From the NCBI RefSeq assembly GCF_018424695.1, contig NZ_QTNQ01000007.1, positions 1 to 64,000 on the forward strand: a stretch of 64,000 nt of DNA, given 5' to 3'. The position numbers were made by a program, and so were the translations under genes. This document shows, one piece after another, positions 32,941-42,461 of this stretch. This stretch comes from Vannielia litorea (GTDB taxonomy: Bacteria > Pseudomonadota > Alphaproteobacteria > Rhodobacterales > Rhodobacteraceae). Below the pieces are notes generated by a model, which saw only the letters and a program-made list of their open reading frames with translations, searched no databases and was not told the DNA's origin. Within the stretch, counting starts at the first letter, position 1, and each line of letters begins with the position of its first letter.

Positions 32941-34466
32941 CAGGCAGCCCCCCTCTCTTCATCGGCGATGGCGGCGACGATATTGTCGGCGGTGATCTCG
33001 TCGCCGGAGAGTTCCTTCACTTGCCGCCGGTCGCGCAGGACGACGACGCGGGTGGAATAGGCCACCAATTCCTCCAGTTCCGAGGAGGCGACGAGCAGGG
33101 CCATGCCGTTTTCGCGCAGGGTTTCGATAAGGGCGATGATCTCGGCATGGGCGCCCACGTCGATGCCGCGCGTGGGCTCGTCGAGGATCAGGAATTCGGG
33201 TTCGGTCGCCAGCCAGCGCGCAAGCAGCGCCTTTTGCTGGTTGCCGCCGGAGAGCAGGCGGATTGGCATGTCCAGGCTGGCGAGGCGAATATCGAGAGCC
33301 TTTACATAGTGTTCAGCGATTTCATTCACCTTGGCGCGGGGGATCGGGCGCATCCAGCCCTGGCGGGCCTGAAGCGCGAGGATGATGTTGTCGCGCACCG
33401 AGAGATCGCCCACGATGCCATCTGTCTTGCGATCTTCCGGGCAGAGGGCAAAGCGGTGGGCGATGGCCTCGCGCGGGTTGGTGATGCGGGTTTCGCGGCC
33501 CTCCAGCAGGAGCTTGCCCTGGTCGGCCTGAACGGCCCCGAAGAGGAGGCTGGCGCTTTCGGTCCGGCCCGAGCCGAGAAGCCCGGCGAGGCCGACCACT
33601 TCGCCCCTGTGCAGGTCGAGGGAGAAGGGTTCGATCATGCCGCGCTTTGCCAGATCGTTGACCTGAAGGAGCAGCTCGCCCGGCGTGCCGCCCTTCTTTT
33701 CTGACACGCGGGCTTCGAGCTGGCGACCGAGCATGAGGGTGATGATGTCGTGCTGGGAGACTTCGGCGAGCAGGCGCTCACCCACCACGCGGCCATTGCG
33801 GAGCACGGTGGCGCGGTCAGATATTTCGAAGACTTGATCCAGGAAATGCGTAATGAAAACAATTGCGAGGCCGCGTTCCTTCAACTGACGGATCACGCCG
33901 AAAAGCAGCTCAACCTCATCACGGTCGAGGGAGGCGGTGGGCTCGTCGAGGATGAGCACCTTGCCCGACATGGCGACAGCACGGGCGATGGCGATGACCT
34001 GCTGCACGGCGACGGAGTAGCGCGTAAGCGGTTCGCCGGGGTCGATCTGGAGGCCGTAGCCTTCGAGCACCTCCGCCGCCGCCCGGTTCATTGCGCGGCG
34101 GTTCACCAGACCGAACCGGGTGGGCTGGCGGCCCATGAAGAGATTTTCGGCCACGGTGAGATTGGGCAGGAGGTTGACCTCCTGGTAGACGGTGCCGATG
34201 CCCAGATCCTGCGCGTCGGCGGTGCTTTTCGGGTCCACCTCCGCGCCTGCCAGCCGGATCACCCCGCCGTCACGGCGGTAGGCACCGGTGAGGCACTTGA
34301 TGAGGGTGGATTTGCCCGCTCCGTTCTCACCCAGCAGCGCGTGCACCTCGCCGGGGTAGAGCTTGAGCTCCACCTCATCGAGCGCCACCGCACCGGGAAA
34401 AAACTTGGAGATGCCGCTGGCGTGGAGCAGCGGGGGCTGATCTGTCATCGGACGTCTGCTTTTCAT
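32940..34466 (-). CDS. ytfR: Sugar ABC transporter ATP-binding protein, YtfR-like
   Basis: A protein of 508 aa with two ATPase domains in tandem. The first has Walker A GENGAGKSTLIK and the Walker B region KVLILDEPTASLDRDEV. The second has a degenerate Walker A at GLAGLLGSGRTESASL but an intact signature RLLSGGNQQKALLARWL and Walker B FLILDEPTRGIDVGAHAEI. This imbalance is normal for RbsA/YtfR/XylG proteins. It powers uptake of a pentose or furanose sugar. The ATG at 34466 is preferred (GGGAGGGG just upstream); Met7 is an alternative. Confidence 0.93.
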   Translation of the reverse strand: MKSRRPMTDQPPLLHASGISKFFPGAVALDEVELKLYPGEVHALLGENGAGKSTLIKCLTGAYRRDGGVIRLAGAEVDPKSTADAQDLGIGTVYQEVNLLPNLTVAENLFMGRQPTRFGLVNRRAMNRAAAEVLEGYGLQIDPGEPLTRYSVAVQQVIAIARAVAMSGKVLILDEPTASLDRDEVELLFGVIRQLKERGLAIVFITHFLDQVFEISDRATVLRNGRVVGERLLAEVSQHDIITLMLGRQLEARVSEKKGGTPGELLLQVNDLAKRGMIEPFSLDLHRGEVVGLAGLLGSGRTESASLLFGAVQADQGKLLLEGRETRITNPREAIAHRFALCPEDRKTDGIVGDLSVRDNIILALQARQGWMRPIPRAKVNEIAEHYVKALDIRLASLDMPIRLLSGGNQQKALLARWLATEPEFLILDEPTRGIDVGAHAEIIALIETLRENGMALLVASSELEELVAYSTRVVVLRDRRQVKELSGDEITADNIVAAIADEERGAA

Positions 34467-34556
34467 GAAGTTGCCCCTCCCCGCGACAGCCTAGCACGAG
34501 CCATCGCGGAGAGAGAACGGGCCGGGTAAAGGAAGGTGCCCCGGCCCGGGGGAGCC

Positions 34557-35510
34557 TTAGTAGCCGAGGCCTTTTTTCATCTCGTAGATGGCCTGGTTGT
34601 CATCTTCGGAGGTGAAGAGCTTGCTCTCGGTCTGGATCCACTTTTCGGGCGCGGTGCCGTCGGCGAAGTAGGCTTCGAGCGCATCCAGCGCGGGGCCGGC
34701 CATGTTGGGCGTGAGCTCGATGGTGGCGTTCATCTCGCCGTTGGCGATGGCGAGGTGGGCATCGGGCACCGCGTCGATGGCGACGATCTTGATGTCTTCA
34801 CCCGGCTTCAGGCCCGCTTCCTTGATCGCCTGGATCGCGCCCACGGCCATGTCGTCGTTGTGGGCATAGAGCGCGCAGATGTTCTCGCCGCCTTCGGCCT
34901 TGAGGAAGCTTTCCATTACAACTTTGCCCTGCGACCGGGTGAAGTCGCCGGTCTGGCTGCGGACGATTTCGAGGCCGTCGGCCCCGGCGATGCCCTCTTC
35001 AAAGCCCTTCTTGCGGTCTATGGCGGGCGAAGAGCCAGTGGTGCCTTGCAGCTCGACGATGCGGCAGGGCTCGCCGGCCATTTCATCGGCCAGCCACTGG
35101 CCGGCCACGCGGCCCTCGTGCACGAGGTCGGAGGTCACGGCGGTGAGGTAGAGGCTGTCGGGCGCGTCGACCGTGCGGTCGAGCAGGACGACCGGGATAT
35201 CGGCGTCGGAGGCTTCCTCCAGCACCTCGTCCCAGCCGGTGGCAACGACGGGGGCGAGAAGGATGGCATCGACACCCTGGGCGATGAAGCTGCGGATGGC
35301 CTTGATCTGGTTTTCCTGCTTCTGCTGCGCGTCGGCGAACTTGAGGTCGATCCCGCGCTTTTCGGCTTCCTGCTTGGTGACGGTGGTTTCAGCCGCGCGC
35401 CAGCCGGATTCGGACCCGATCTGACTGAAGCCGATGGTCATATCGGCAGCCATGGCGGCGAAGGGCGTAAGGGCGATTGCGCTCGCAAGGAGCGTTGCTT
35501 TGACGTTCAT
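34557..35510 (-). CDS. ytfQ: Sugar ABC transporter substrate-binding protein, YtfQ-like
   Basis: A protein of 317 aa with a signal peptide (MNVKATLLASAIALTPFAAM, cut after AMA-A). The periplasmic-binding-protein type 1 fold shows in MTIGFSQIGSESGWRAAETT, IRSFIAQGVDAILLAPVVAT and ALYAHNDDMAVGAIQAIKEA. Start GFSQIGSESGWR is characteristic of YtfQ, the galactofuranose binder of E. coli. First gene of the ytfQRT-yjfF-gntR operon; the promoter gap contains an inverted repeat. Confidence 0.93.
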   Translation of the reverse strand: MNVKATLLASAIALTPFAAMAADMTIGFSQIGSESGWRAAETTVTKQEAEKRGIDLKFADAQQKQENQIKAIRSFIAQGVDAILLAPVVATGWDEVLEEASDADIPVVLLDRTVDAPDSLYLTAVTSDLVHEGRVAGQWLADEMAGEPCRIVELQGTTGSSPAIDRKKGFEEGIAGADGLEIVRSQTGDFTRSQGKVVMESFLKAEGGENICALYAHNDDMAVGAIQAIKEAGLKPGEDIKIVAIDAVPDAHLAIANGEMNATIELTPNMAGPALDALEAYFADGTAPEKWIQTESKLFTSEDDNQAIYEMKKGLGY

Positions 35511-35606
35511 GATTTCCTCCCATGGAACGTTTTCCGTTCGTGGTCTCGATTAAGTATTACTTTATTATTTTTGGCAATGGGGTTTGTCACGGCGGCGTGA
35601 GAAATT

Positions 35607-35622
35607 TTATTTATCCAAATAA
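35607..35622. promoter_or_regulatory. Inverted repeat upstream of ytfQ operon
   Basis: TTATTTATCCAAATAA has perfect 6-bp arms (TTATTT/AAATAA) around ATCC, inside an AT-rich stretch roughly 95-110 bp before the ytfQ start. It is a candidate site for the operon's GntR regulator. It also lies just beyond the end of the acyl-CoA ligase gene, so a terminator-like or incidental role is possible. Confidence 0.4.
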
Positions 35623-35744
35623 TTCAAATCACTACGACGCACTCCTCATGTTGCCGCCACGCCGTGGCCAGCGCGAGAGCCAAGTCACTCAGTGAGACTC
35701 GGGGGGCCCTCGTGGCACAGGTGGGCCAGCTCTGGGCGTGTGGA

Positions 35745-37391
35745 TCAGGCGCTTTCCCGCGCGGCCTCGTCCATGAGGTCGCGCCACTGCACCTTGCCTG
35801 AAGGGGAGCGCGGGAGGGCCTCCACGAAGACGATCTCCTTGGGCACCTTGTAGGCGGCCATGTTGGCGCGGCACCAGGTGGTGATCTCTTCCGCCGTGAC
35901 CTCGCCCTTGGGGACGATGTAGGCGCGGACGCGCTCGCCAGTGCGGGCGTCTGGCCTTCCGATGATGCAGCATTCGGTGATCTTCGGATGCGCGTGCATG
36001 AGCCCCTCCACCTCGGTCGGCCAAACCTTGAGGCCAGAGACGGAGACCATGCGTTTGACCCGGTCGACGATGTAGAAGAAGCCGGTTTCGTCGTAGCGGC
36101 CGATGTCGCCGGAGCGCACGAAGCGCTTGCCGTCGATCGTGATGTGAGCGGCTTCGGTTTCCTCGGGGCGATTCCAGTAGCCGAGGAAGTTCTGGGGCCC
36201 GTGCATGATGATTTCGCCGGGTTCACCGGGACCGAGTTCGGCGCCGGTTTCGGGGTCGATCACGCGGCTGTCCACGTCGAAGATGGGGATGCCGAGGCAT
36301 TGGCGGCGTGGGGCGTCGAGCGGGTTGATGTGGGAGGGGGCCATGGTTTCGGTCATGCCGTAGCCTTCGATGTAGTCGAGGCCGGTGAGATCCTTGAGCT
36401 TGGCAGCAACGGCCTCTGGCATGGAGGCGCCGCCGCCGCCGATCACTTCGAGGGAGGTGAGATCGTAGCTGTCGAGGTCGGGGTCGTTCACGAGGTCGAT
36501 GGCCATGGTGGTAATCGAGCGCCAGCGGGCGACCTTGTAGCGTTCGATGAGATACGCGGCGAGCGCGCGATCCCACCGGGTCATCAGGATGATCGGTTCA
36601 CCCTTGAGGATGGGAGCATTCATCGAGTTCTGCATGCCGGTGACGTGGTAGAGCGGGAGGCTCGCCAGCGTGGTGCCGTTGCCGCGCGTGGGGTTCCAGA
36701 CCGTGTTGCCGACGCAGGTGGACATTACCGTGCGGTGCGAGTGCATGCAGCCCTTGGGCTGGCCGGTGGTGCCGGAGCTGTAGGGGATGAGGGCGAGATC
36801 GTCGGGCTGGGCGGTGATGGGCCCCGGGGTTTGACCGGCGGCGGCGGCGTCGGACCATGGGGTGACGCGGGGATCGGTTGAGGGCTGCGGTAGGGCGTTC
36901 AGCGGCTCGGGGAGTGTGAAGGGGAAGGCCGGGTCGGTGTGTTCGGCGTAGGCGGCGGCGAGGATGTGGCGCAGCGGTGTGCCCGCGAGATAGGGCAGAA
37001 GCTCTTGCCCGGCGAGGGCCGCCCGCGCGCCGGTGTCTTCGCAGAGGTAGGCGAGTTCGGCGGCGCGGTTCATCGGGTTGACGGGGACAACAACGGCATC
37101 GGCGCGCAAAATCGCGTAATACCCGGCGATGAACTGGGGGGAGTTCTGCATGTAGAGCAGCACCCGGTCGCCCTTGGCCACGCCCTGCGCCTGGAGCCAA
37201 CCGGCCAGCGCCTCGACCTCTGCCGCCAGCGCGCCATAGGTGATTTGCCTCCCGTAGTAGGTGATCGCCGGGGACTCGGGGGTGGCCTCGGCGCTGAGGG
37301 CGAGGTTTTGGGCGATGGAGCGCGCGGGCAGCTCGATATGCAGCGGCACGCCCTTGGGCCAGCTCGGCAGGTGGCGGGTGAAGGGGGCCAT
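35745..37391 (-). CDS. AMP-forming acyl-CoA ligase (copy 1)
   Basis: A protein of 548 aa of the ANL superfamily. Makes acyl-AMP and then acyl-CoA from a carboxylic acid. Motifs: ALIPYSSGTTGQPKGCMHSH (P-loop), YIEGYGMTETM (A5), FVRSGDIGRYDETGFFYIVD (A7) and the catalytic lysine in SPSGKVQWRDL (A10). The length fits a medium/long-chain or aromatic acid ligase; substrate is unknown. Its start overlaps the stop of the upstream TPP-enzyme gene. Under the promoter with the IclR-type site at 39104. Confidence 0.93.
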   Translation of the reverse strand: MAPFTRHLPSWPKGVPLHIELPARSIAQNLALSAEATPESPAITYYGRQITYGALAAEVEALAGWLQAQGVAKGDRVLLYMQNSPQFIAGYYAILRADAVVVPVNPMNRAAELAYLCEDTGARAALAGQELLPYLAGTPLRHILAAAYAEHTDPAFPFTLPEPLNALPQPSTDPRVTPWSDAAAAGQTPGPITAQPDDLALIPYSSGTTGQPKGCMHSHRTVMSTCVGNTVWNPTRGNGTTLASLPLYHVTGMQNSMNAPILKGEPIILMTRWDRALAAYLIERYKVARWRSITTMAIDLVNDPDLDSYDLTSLEVIGGGGASMPEAVAAKLKDLTGLDYIEGYGMTETMAPSHINPLDAPRRQCLGIPIFDVDSRVIDPETGAELGPGEPGEIIMHGPQNFLGYWNRPEETEAAHITIDGKRFVRSGDIGRYDETGFFYIVDRVKRMVSVSGLKVWPTEVEGLMHAHPKITECCIIGRPDARTGERVRAYIVPKGEVTAEEITTWCRANMAAYKVPKEIVFVEALPRSPSGKVQWRDLMDEAARESA

Positions 37392-39046
37392 CAGCCTTTG
37401 CCTCGCTGGCGTAGCTGGGTAACGGTGACATAGGCCGAGATCGCCTCGGCGGAGGTGCTCACTGCCAGCAGCGCCGCGCCGGGGTGGGCGAGGAAGTTGG
37501 CGACGGTGGCCTCCACGTCATCGCCGGGGGCGAGGGAGAAGGCCCCTGCCCCGAAGCTGGCGGCCCAGGCGGCGAAGTCGGGGTTGGCGAGATCGGTGCC
37601 CGAAACGCGCTCGGGGAAGTCGCGCTCCTGGTGCAGGCGGATGGTGCCATAGGTGCCGTTGTCGGCCACCACCAGCTTGGGCGTGGCGCCCTTGGCGATG
37701 GCGGTGGCCAGCTCTGCGCCCGTCATCATCGCGCCGCCGTCACCGGCAAAGCCCAGCACGCAACGGCCCGGAAAGCGCAGCGAGGCGGCGACAGCACCGG
37801 GGATGCCGAGGCCCATCGCCCCGCCCACCGCGCCGATGGCGAGTTGGGAGCCATCCCATGGCCAGAACTGGTGGACCCAGCCCGAGAAGTTGCCCGAATC
37901 GGTGGTGACGATGGTATCGGGCGGGGCTTGGGCGGCCAGCTCGGCGGCGACCACGCCAAAATCCAGCCCGTCCTCGCGGGGTTTCGCCTGCGGCTTGAAG
38001 GCCAGCGCGGCGGCGTTGCAGCGCGCGGCCCAGCCGGCGCGGTCGGGGGCTTTGGGCGCGGCCTGCGCGAGGGCCTGCGCGAAGGCGGCGGGCTCGGAGG
38101 GCACGGCGAGGGTGGGCCGGTAGAGCCGCGTGAGCACGGCGGCATCGGGCCAGACGTGGATAAGCGGCTGGGTCGGCTCGGGGGCGGCGGGGATCTGGTA
38201 GCCCTGGGTGGGCACATCGCCAAGGCGGGTGCCCAGCGCCAGGATCAGATCGGCCTCGGCCAGGGTCTTCCAGAGCGAGGGCGGCACCTTGAAGCCGAGG
38301 TTTCCGGCGTAGAGGGGAGAGAAATTATCAAACACTTCCTGATGCTTGAAGGTGGTGGCCACGGGAATCCCCTGCGCTTCTGCCAGAGCCTTGAGGGCGG
38401 CGCGGGTTTGGGGCGCGGCGAAGCCTCCGCCGGCGAGAATCAGCGGGCGCTCGGAAGCCGCCAGCAGCGAGGCGGCGCGGGCGATATGGTCTTCTGAGGG
38501 GCCGGGCGTGGGCACCGGGGTTGGCGCGATGACCGCCGCCGTCACGTCATCGGTGAGCATGTCTTCGGGGAGGGCCAGAACTGCCGGGCCCGGTGTGCCG
38601 GAGCAGGCGGCGGCCCAGGCGCGGGCAAGGGCCTCGGGGAGGCGGAAGGCGTCTGTCACCTCCTCGACGTGCTTGGCGAAGGAGCCGAAGACGCGGGCGT
38701 AATCCATCTCCTGAAAGGCGCCGCGCCCGCGCTCGTGGCGGGCAACCTGCCCGACCAGAACCACAAGCGGCACGGCGTCTTGCTCGGCCAGATGCAAGGC
38801 GATGGCGGCGTTCATCGCGCCGGGGCCGCGGGAGCAGGCCAGAAGGCCGGGCTTGCCGGTGAGCTTGGCATCGGCGACGGCGGCCATGCCTGCCCCGCCC
38901 TCGTGCCGGCAGACCACCAGGTCGACCGCGTTCTGCCCGTGCAGCGCATCGAGCAACGCAAGATAGCTTTCGCCCGGAACACAGAACAGCCGGTCTGCCC
39001 CATGGGCCACCAGGCACTCCACCAAAAGATCGGCGGCTCGCACCAT
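37391..39046 (-). CDS. Thiamine-diphosphate-dependent enzyme (acetolactate-synthase-like)
   Basis: A protein of 551 aa with three-domain TPP layout. Pyrimidine-binding domain has catalytic Glu in LVVCRHEGGAGMAAVADAKL; the central domain follows RPLILAGGGFAAPQTRAALK; the pyrophosphate domain has the GDG...N metal motif in GFAGDGGAMMTGAE and VVADNGTYGTIR. Relatives include acetolactate synthase, benzoylformate decarboxylase, oxalyl-CoA decarboxylase and 2-hydroxyacyl-CoA lyase. No small regulatory subunit is adjacent, arguing against branched-chain amino-acid synthesis. The start at 39046 has GGAGGAGA upstream. Coupled to an acyl-CoA ligase; a lyase role in acid degradation is inferred. Confidence 0.88.
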   Translation of the reverse strand: MVRAADLLVECLVAHGADRLFCVPGESYLALLDALHGQNAVDLVVCRHEGGAGMAAVADAKLTGKPGLLACSRGPGAMNAAIALHLAEQDAVPLVVLVGQVARHERGRGAFQEMDYARVFGSFAKHVEEVTDAFRLPEALARAWAAACSGTPGPAVLALPEDMLTDDVTAAVIAPTPVPTPGPSEDHIARAASLLAASERPLILAGGGFAAPQTRAALKALAEAQGIPVATTFKHQEVFDNFSPLYAGNLGFKVPPSLWKTLAEADLILALGTRLGDVPTQGYQIPAAPEPTQPLIHVWPDAAVLTRLYRPTLAVPSEPAAFAQALAQAAPKAPDRAGWAARCNAAALAFKPQAKPREDGLDFGVVAAELAAQAPPDTIVTTDSGNFSGWVHQFWPWDGSQLAIGAVGGAMGLGIPGAVAASLRFPGRCVLGFAGDGGAMMTGAELATAIAKGATPKLVVADNGTYGTIRLHQERDFPERVSGTDLANPDFAAWAASFGAGAFSLAPGDDVEATVANFLAHPGAALLAVSTSAEAISAYVTVTQLRQRGKG

Positions 39047-39103
39047 CGTATATCTCCTCCCCTTGCGTCTTGACCGACGCCCCATGGTGATAGATGCTCC
39101 ATT

Positions 39104-39122
39104 TGCGAAACGCAATTCCGCA
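39104..39122. promoter_or_regulatory. IclR-type operator, site A
   Basis: TGCGAAACGCAATTCCGCA, an imperfect palindrome (TGCGAAA / AATTCCGCA) between the divergent TPP-enzyme/ligase operon and the TAXI-TRAP/beta-oxidation operon. It shares 10 consecutive bases at the right arm and the TGC left end with site B at 55064. IclR proteins often bind such TGCGGAA-type repeats. The regulator is probably that encoded at 47178. Confidence 0.65.
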
Positions 39123-39210
39123 GAGCGCGCCAGCGACCTGCGGAGGCGCGGAAGGCGGGAGGAGGAGACCCGGGCCAACCGGGGCTGCCCGCACCATTTG
39201 GGAGGAATGA

Positions 39211-40347
39211 ATGAAACAGACGATTGCAATGCTCGCCGGGGTGCTGCTGATGGCGGCCCCCGTGGCGGCGCAGGAGACGGCGCTGCCCAAGCAGATGAGC
39301 TGGACGGCCTATGACACCGGCTCTGCGGGCTACAACCAGGCCGTGGCCATTGGTGCCGCGCTTCAGGACACCTACGGGATCAACCTGCGGGTGCTGCCCG
39401 GCAAGAATGACGTGAGCCGCACCGAACCTTTGCGGCAGGGCCGGGTGGAATTTTCCGCGACCGGCGTGGGCGGCAGCTTCATGTCGCAGGAAGGCGCGTT
39501 TGACTTTGGCGCCGAGAACTGGGGGCCGCAGCCCATTCGGGTGATTGCGGCCAACAACGGCGGGGCGATCAACCTTGCGGTGGGCGTCGCGGCCGACCTC
39601 GGGATCGAGGAGTTCAGCGACCTCAAGGGCAAGCGTGTAGCCTATATCGTCGGCGCACCGGCGCTGAACGTGAACACCGAGGCCTACCTCGCCTATGGCG
39701 GTCTTACCTGGGACGACGTGGAGGTGGTGGAGTTCGGCGGCTTCGGCGCCTCGTGGAAAGGCCTGATCGAAGGGCAGGTGGATGCCGCCTTTGCCTCGAC
39801 CAACTCGGGCCTGGCCTATGAGGCAGCTTCCAGCCCGCGCGGGCTGTTCTGGCCGCCGATCGACCCCGAGAACACCGAGGGGCTGGCCCGGATGCAGGCG
39901 ATTGCACCCTTCTTCGTGCCCAACGTGGCTGTTGTCGGCGCAACCATCGACGACACCGATGGCTACGCGGGCGCGGGCTATGCCTACCCGGTGCTGGTGG
40001 GCACCGCCTCGACCGATGAAAAGATGGCCTATGCGATGACCAAGGCGATGGTGGACCTCTACCCGCAGTTCGAAGGCAAGGCCCCGGGCATCAACGGCTG
40101 GGCGCTGGACAAGCAGGATATGCAGTGGGTTGCCCCCTACCACGACGGCGCGATCCGCTATTACACCGAGGCCGGGCTGTGGAATGACGAGGCGCAGGCC
40201 CATAACGACAGGCTGCTTGCCCGGCAGGCGGCGCTCTCTGCCGCCTGGGAAGCGCTGAAGGCCGAGGGTCCGGACAACTGGGAAGAAGCCTGGCCGGAGG
40301 CCCGCCGCAAGGCGCTGGCCGATGGCGGCTTCGAGGTGGTCTTTTGA
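39211..40347 (+). CDS. TAXI-family TRAP substrate-binding protein
   Basis: A protein of 378 aa with a signal peptide (MKQTIAMLAGVLLMAAPVAA, cut before QET). TAXI pattern: WTAYDTGSAGYNQAVAIGAA at the start, then FSDLKGKRVAYIVGAPALNV and VDAAFASTNSGL. It delivers a substrate, probably an organic acid, to the fused permease encoded next. Start has GGAGGA eight bases upstream. First gene of the plus-strand operon controlled through IclR site A. Confidence 0.93.
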   Translation: MKQTIAMLAGVLLMAAPVAAQETALPKQMSWTAYDTGSAGYNQAVAIGAALQDTYGINLRVLPGKNDVSRTEPLRQGRVEFSATGVGGSFMSQEGAFDFGAENWGPQPIRVIAANNGGAINLAVGVAADLGIEEFSDLKGKRVAYIVGAPALNVNTEAYLAYGGLTWDDVEVVEFGGFGASWKGLIEGQVDAAFASTNSGLAYEAASSPRGLFWPPIDPENTEGLARMQAIAPFFVPNVAVVGATIDDTDGYAGAGYAYPVLVGTASTDEKMAYAMTKAMVDLYPQFEGKAPGINGWALDKQDMQWVAPYHDGAIRYYTEAGLWNDEAQAHNDRLLARQAALSAAWEALKAEGPDNWEEAWPEARRKALADGGFEVVF

Positions 40348-40433
40348 TCCGCTGAGACGGAACGAACCACATTGGCCGGGGCGCGGGTTTCATGTCGCGC
40401 CCCGGCTGAGTTTCCGAGCAGGATGAGGCCGCG

Positions 40434-42461
40434 ATGACCGCCGAAGAGACCCGCCCAAAGGGGGCCGAGATCGCCGACCCGGACGCCGCCCCCGCTGCTG
40501 GCAAGGGGCGGGCCGATGCGGCCGCCCGCTGGGCGATTGGGGGGGCGACCGGACTGGGCCTGCTGATGGTGATCCACCAGCTCTTCAACCTTCAGATCGG
40601 CGGGTTGGTGCTGATCGAGGGGCGTTATCTTTATCTATTGGGCGGACTGTTTCTGGCTGTTGCCTTCCTCGTCTTTCCGATGCGCGGGCTGAGGGGTGAC
40701 ACGCCCGGCCTGATCGACTGGCTGCTGGCCGCCGGCACGCTGGGCTGCACCGCCTACCTGACCGCAACGGCGCAACGAAACCTGTCTGAGGGCTGGGAAT
40801 ATGCCGCGCCGGAGGTGGCGATCTGGGTGAGCTATGCCTTCATCGCGCTGGTGCTGGAGGGCACGCGGCGGGCCGGGGGCACGGTGCTGTTTGCCATCGT
40901 GCTGGTCTTTGCGCTCTATCCCACCTTTGCCAGCCATGTGCCTGACCCCTTCTCGGGGTTTCAGAGCAGCTTTGGCGAGGCGATGAGCTACCATGTCTAT
41001 TCATCGGAAAGTTCCTTTGGCATTCCGATGAAGGCCTTTGGCGGCGTGGTCATTGGCTTCATCCTGTTTGGCGCCGTGCTGCAACGCACGGGCGGGGGGC
41101 AGTTTTTCAACGATCTGGCACTTGGGCTCGTGGGCGGGTTTCGCGGCGGAGCCGCCAAGGTTTCGATCTTCGCGAGCGGCTTCATGGGGAGCATGTCGGG
41201 CTCGGTGATCTCGAACGTGCTGACCACGGGGGCGGTGAGTATTCCGGCGATGCGGCGCACGGGCTTTTCGAAAGAGACGGCGGCGGCGACCGAGGCCTGC
41301 GCCTCGACGGGGGGCGTGCTGATGCCGCCGATCATGGGGGCGACGGCCTTCGTGATGGCCTCGTTTCTGAGCCGTCCCTACGTGGAAATCGCGATTGCGG
41401 CGGCGATCCCCTCGCTGCTCTTTTACTTCGGCCTTTTCGCCCAGATCGACGCATATTCGGCCCGGCGGGGCCTCAAGGGCATTCCGCGGGCTGAACTGCC
41501 GCGCTTGCGGACGGTGCTGAAGGACGGCTGGCTTTATGTCAGCGTCTTTGCGCTACTGATCTTCATGCTGATCGTGCTGCGGCGCGAAACATCAGCCCCC
41601 TTCTATGCTACCGCCTTGCTCTTGGCCGTGAACCAGCTGCTGCCAGGCAACCGCCTGTCACTGCGCGGGCTTGGCCAGATGTTCGTGGGCGTGGGCGCGG
41701 GGCTGGCGGAGCTGACCGCGATCCTGCTCGGTGTGGGCCTCATCGTCGGGGCCTTCTCGGCCACGGGCCTCGCGGGCACGCTGGTGAATGAGCTGGTGTT
41801 CATTGCCGGAGACAACACGCTGGTGCTGCTGCTCATGGGCGCGTTGACCTCCTTCATCTTCGGGATGGGTATGACGGTGACGGCCTGTTACATCTTCCTC
41901 GCCGTGGTTTTGGCCCCTGCCCTTGAACAGGGCGGGCTGAACCAGCTCGCGGTGCATCTGTTCATCCTCTACTGGGGCATGGTGAGCTACATCACTCCGC
42001 CGGTGGCGCTCGGGGCCTTTGCGGCTGCCACCATGTCGGGCGCCTCGGCCATGAAGACGGGGCTGGAGGCGATGCGGCTGGGCGGGGTGATTTACGTGGC
42101 GCCCTTCTTCTTCGTGCTGAACCCCGCACTGATCGGTGAGGCCCCGGCGCCGGAGGTGGCGGTGGCGCTGGTTTCGGCGCTGACCGGGGTGGCGCTGCTG
42201 AGCTTTGGCTTGCAGGGCTACGTGAGCTTTCTGGGGCCGATCCGAGGGGCCTTCGCCCTCCCCCTCAGGGTGGCGCTTTGCGCAGGCGGCGTGGCCTTTG
42301 CCATCCCCCATACCGAGGAAACCGGGCTGGGCTACGGGGCCACCGCGCTGATCGGGCTGGCACTGGCCGCCCTGCCCCTTGCTGCCGCCGCGCTGGCGGG
42401 GCAGCGTGCGGCGCAACTGCAAGAGACAGGACAGACAGGGACGAGCAATGCAGGTGAATGA
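40434..42461 (+). CDS. TRAP transporter fused permease (4TM/12TM)
   Basis: A protein of 675 aa. A charged cytoplasmic N-terminus is followed by four hydrophobic helices (DctQ-like part), then the DctM-like part with GSMSGSVISNVLTTGAVSIP and EACASTGGVLMPPIMGATAF, family signatures of TAXI-linked permeases. The C-terminal region has additional helices. It overlaps the next gene by 14 bp, so import is tied to beta-oxidation expression. Confidence 0.94.
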   Translation: MTAEETRPKGAEIADPDAAPAAGKGRADAAARWAIGGATGLGLLMVIHQLFNLQIGGLVLIEGRYLYLLGGLFLAVAFLVFPMRGLRGDTPGLIDWLLAAGTLGCTAYLTATAQRNLSEGWEYAAPEVAIWVSYAFIALVLEGTRRAGGTVLFAIVLVFALYPTFASHVPDPFSGFQSSFGEAMSYHVYSSESSFGIPMKAFGGVVIGFILFGAVLQRTGGGQFFNDLALGLVGGFRGGAAKVSIFASGFMGSMSGSVISNVLTTGAVSIPAMRRTGFSKETAAATEACASTGGVLMPPIMGATAFVMASFLSRPYVEIAIAAAIPSLLFYFGLFAQIDAYSARRGLKGIPRAELPRLRTVLKDGWLYVSVFALLIFMLIVLRRETSAPFYATALLLAVNQLLPGNRLSLRGLGQMFVGVGAGLAELTAILLGVGLIVGAFSATGLAGTLVNELVFIAGDNTLVLLLMGALTSFIFGMGMTVTACYIFLAVVLAPALEQGGLNQLAVHLFILYWGMVSYITPPVALGAFAAATMSGASAMKTGLEAMRLGGVIYVAPFFFVLNPALIGEAPAPEVAVALVSALTGVALLSFGLQGYVSFLGPIRGAFALPLRVALCAGGVAFAIPHTEETGLGYGATALIGLALAALPLAAAALAGQRAAQLQETGQTGTSNAGE

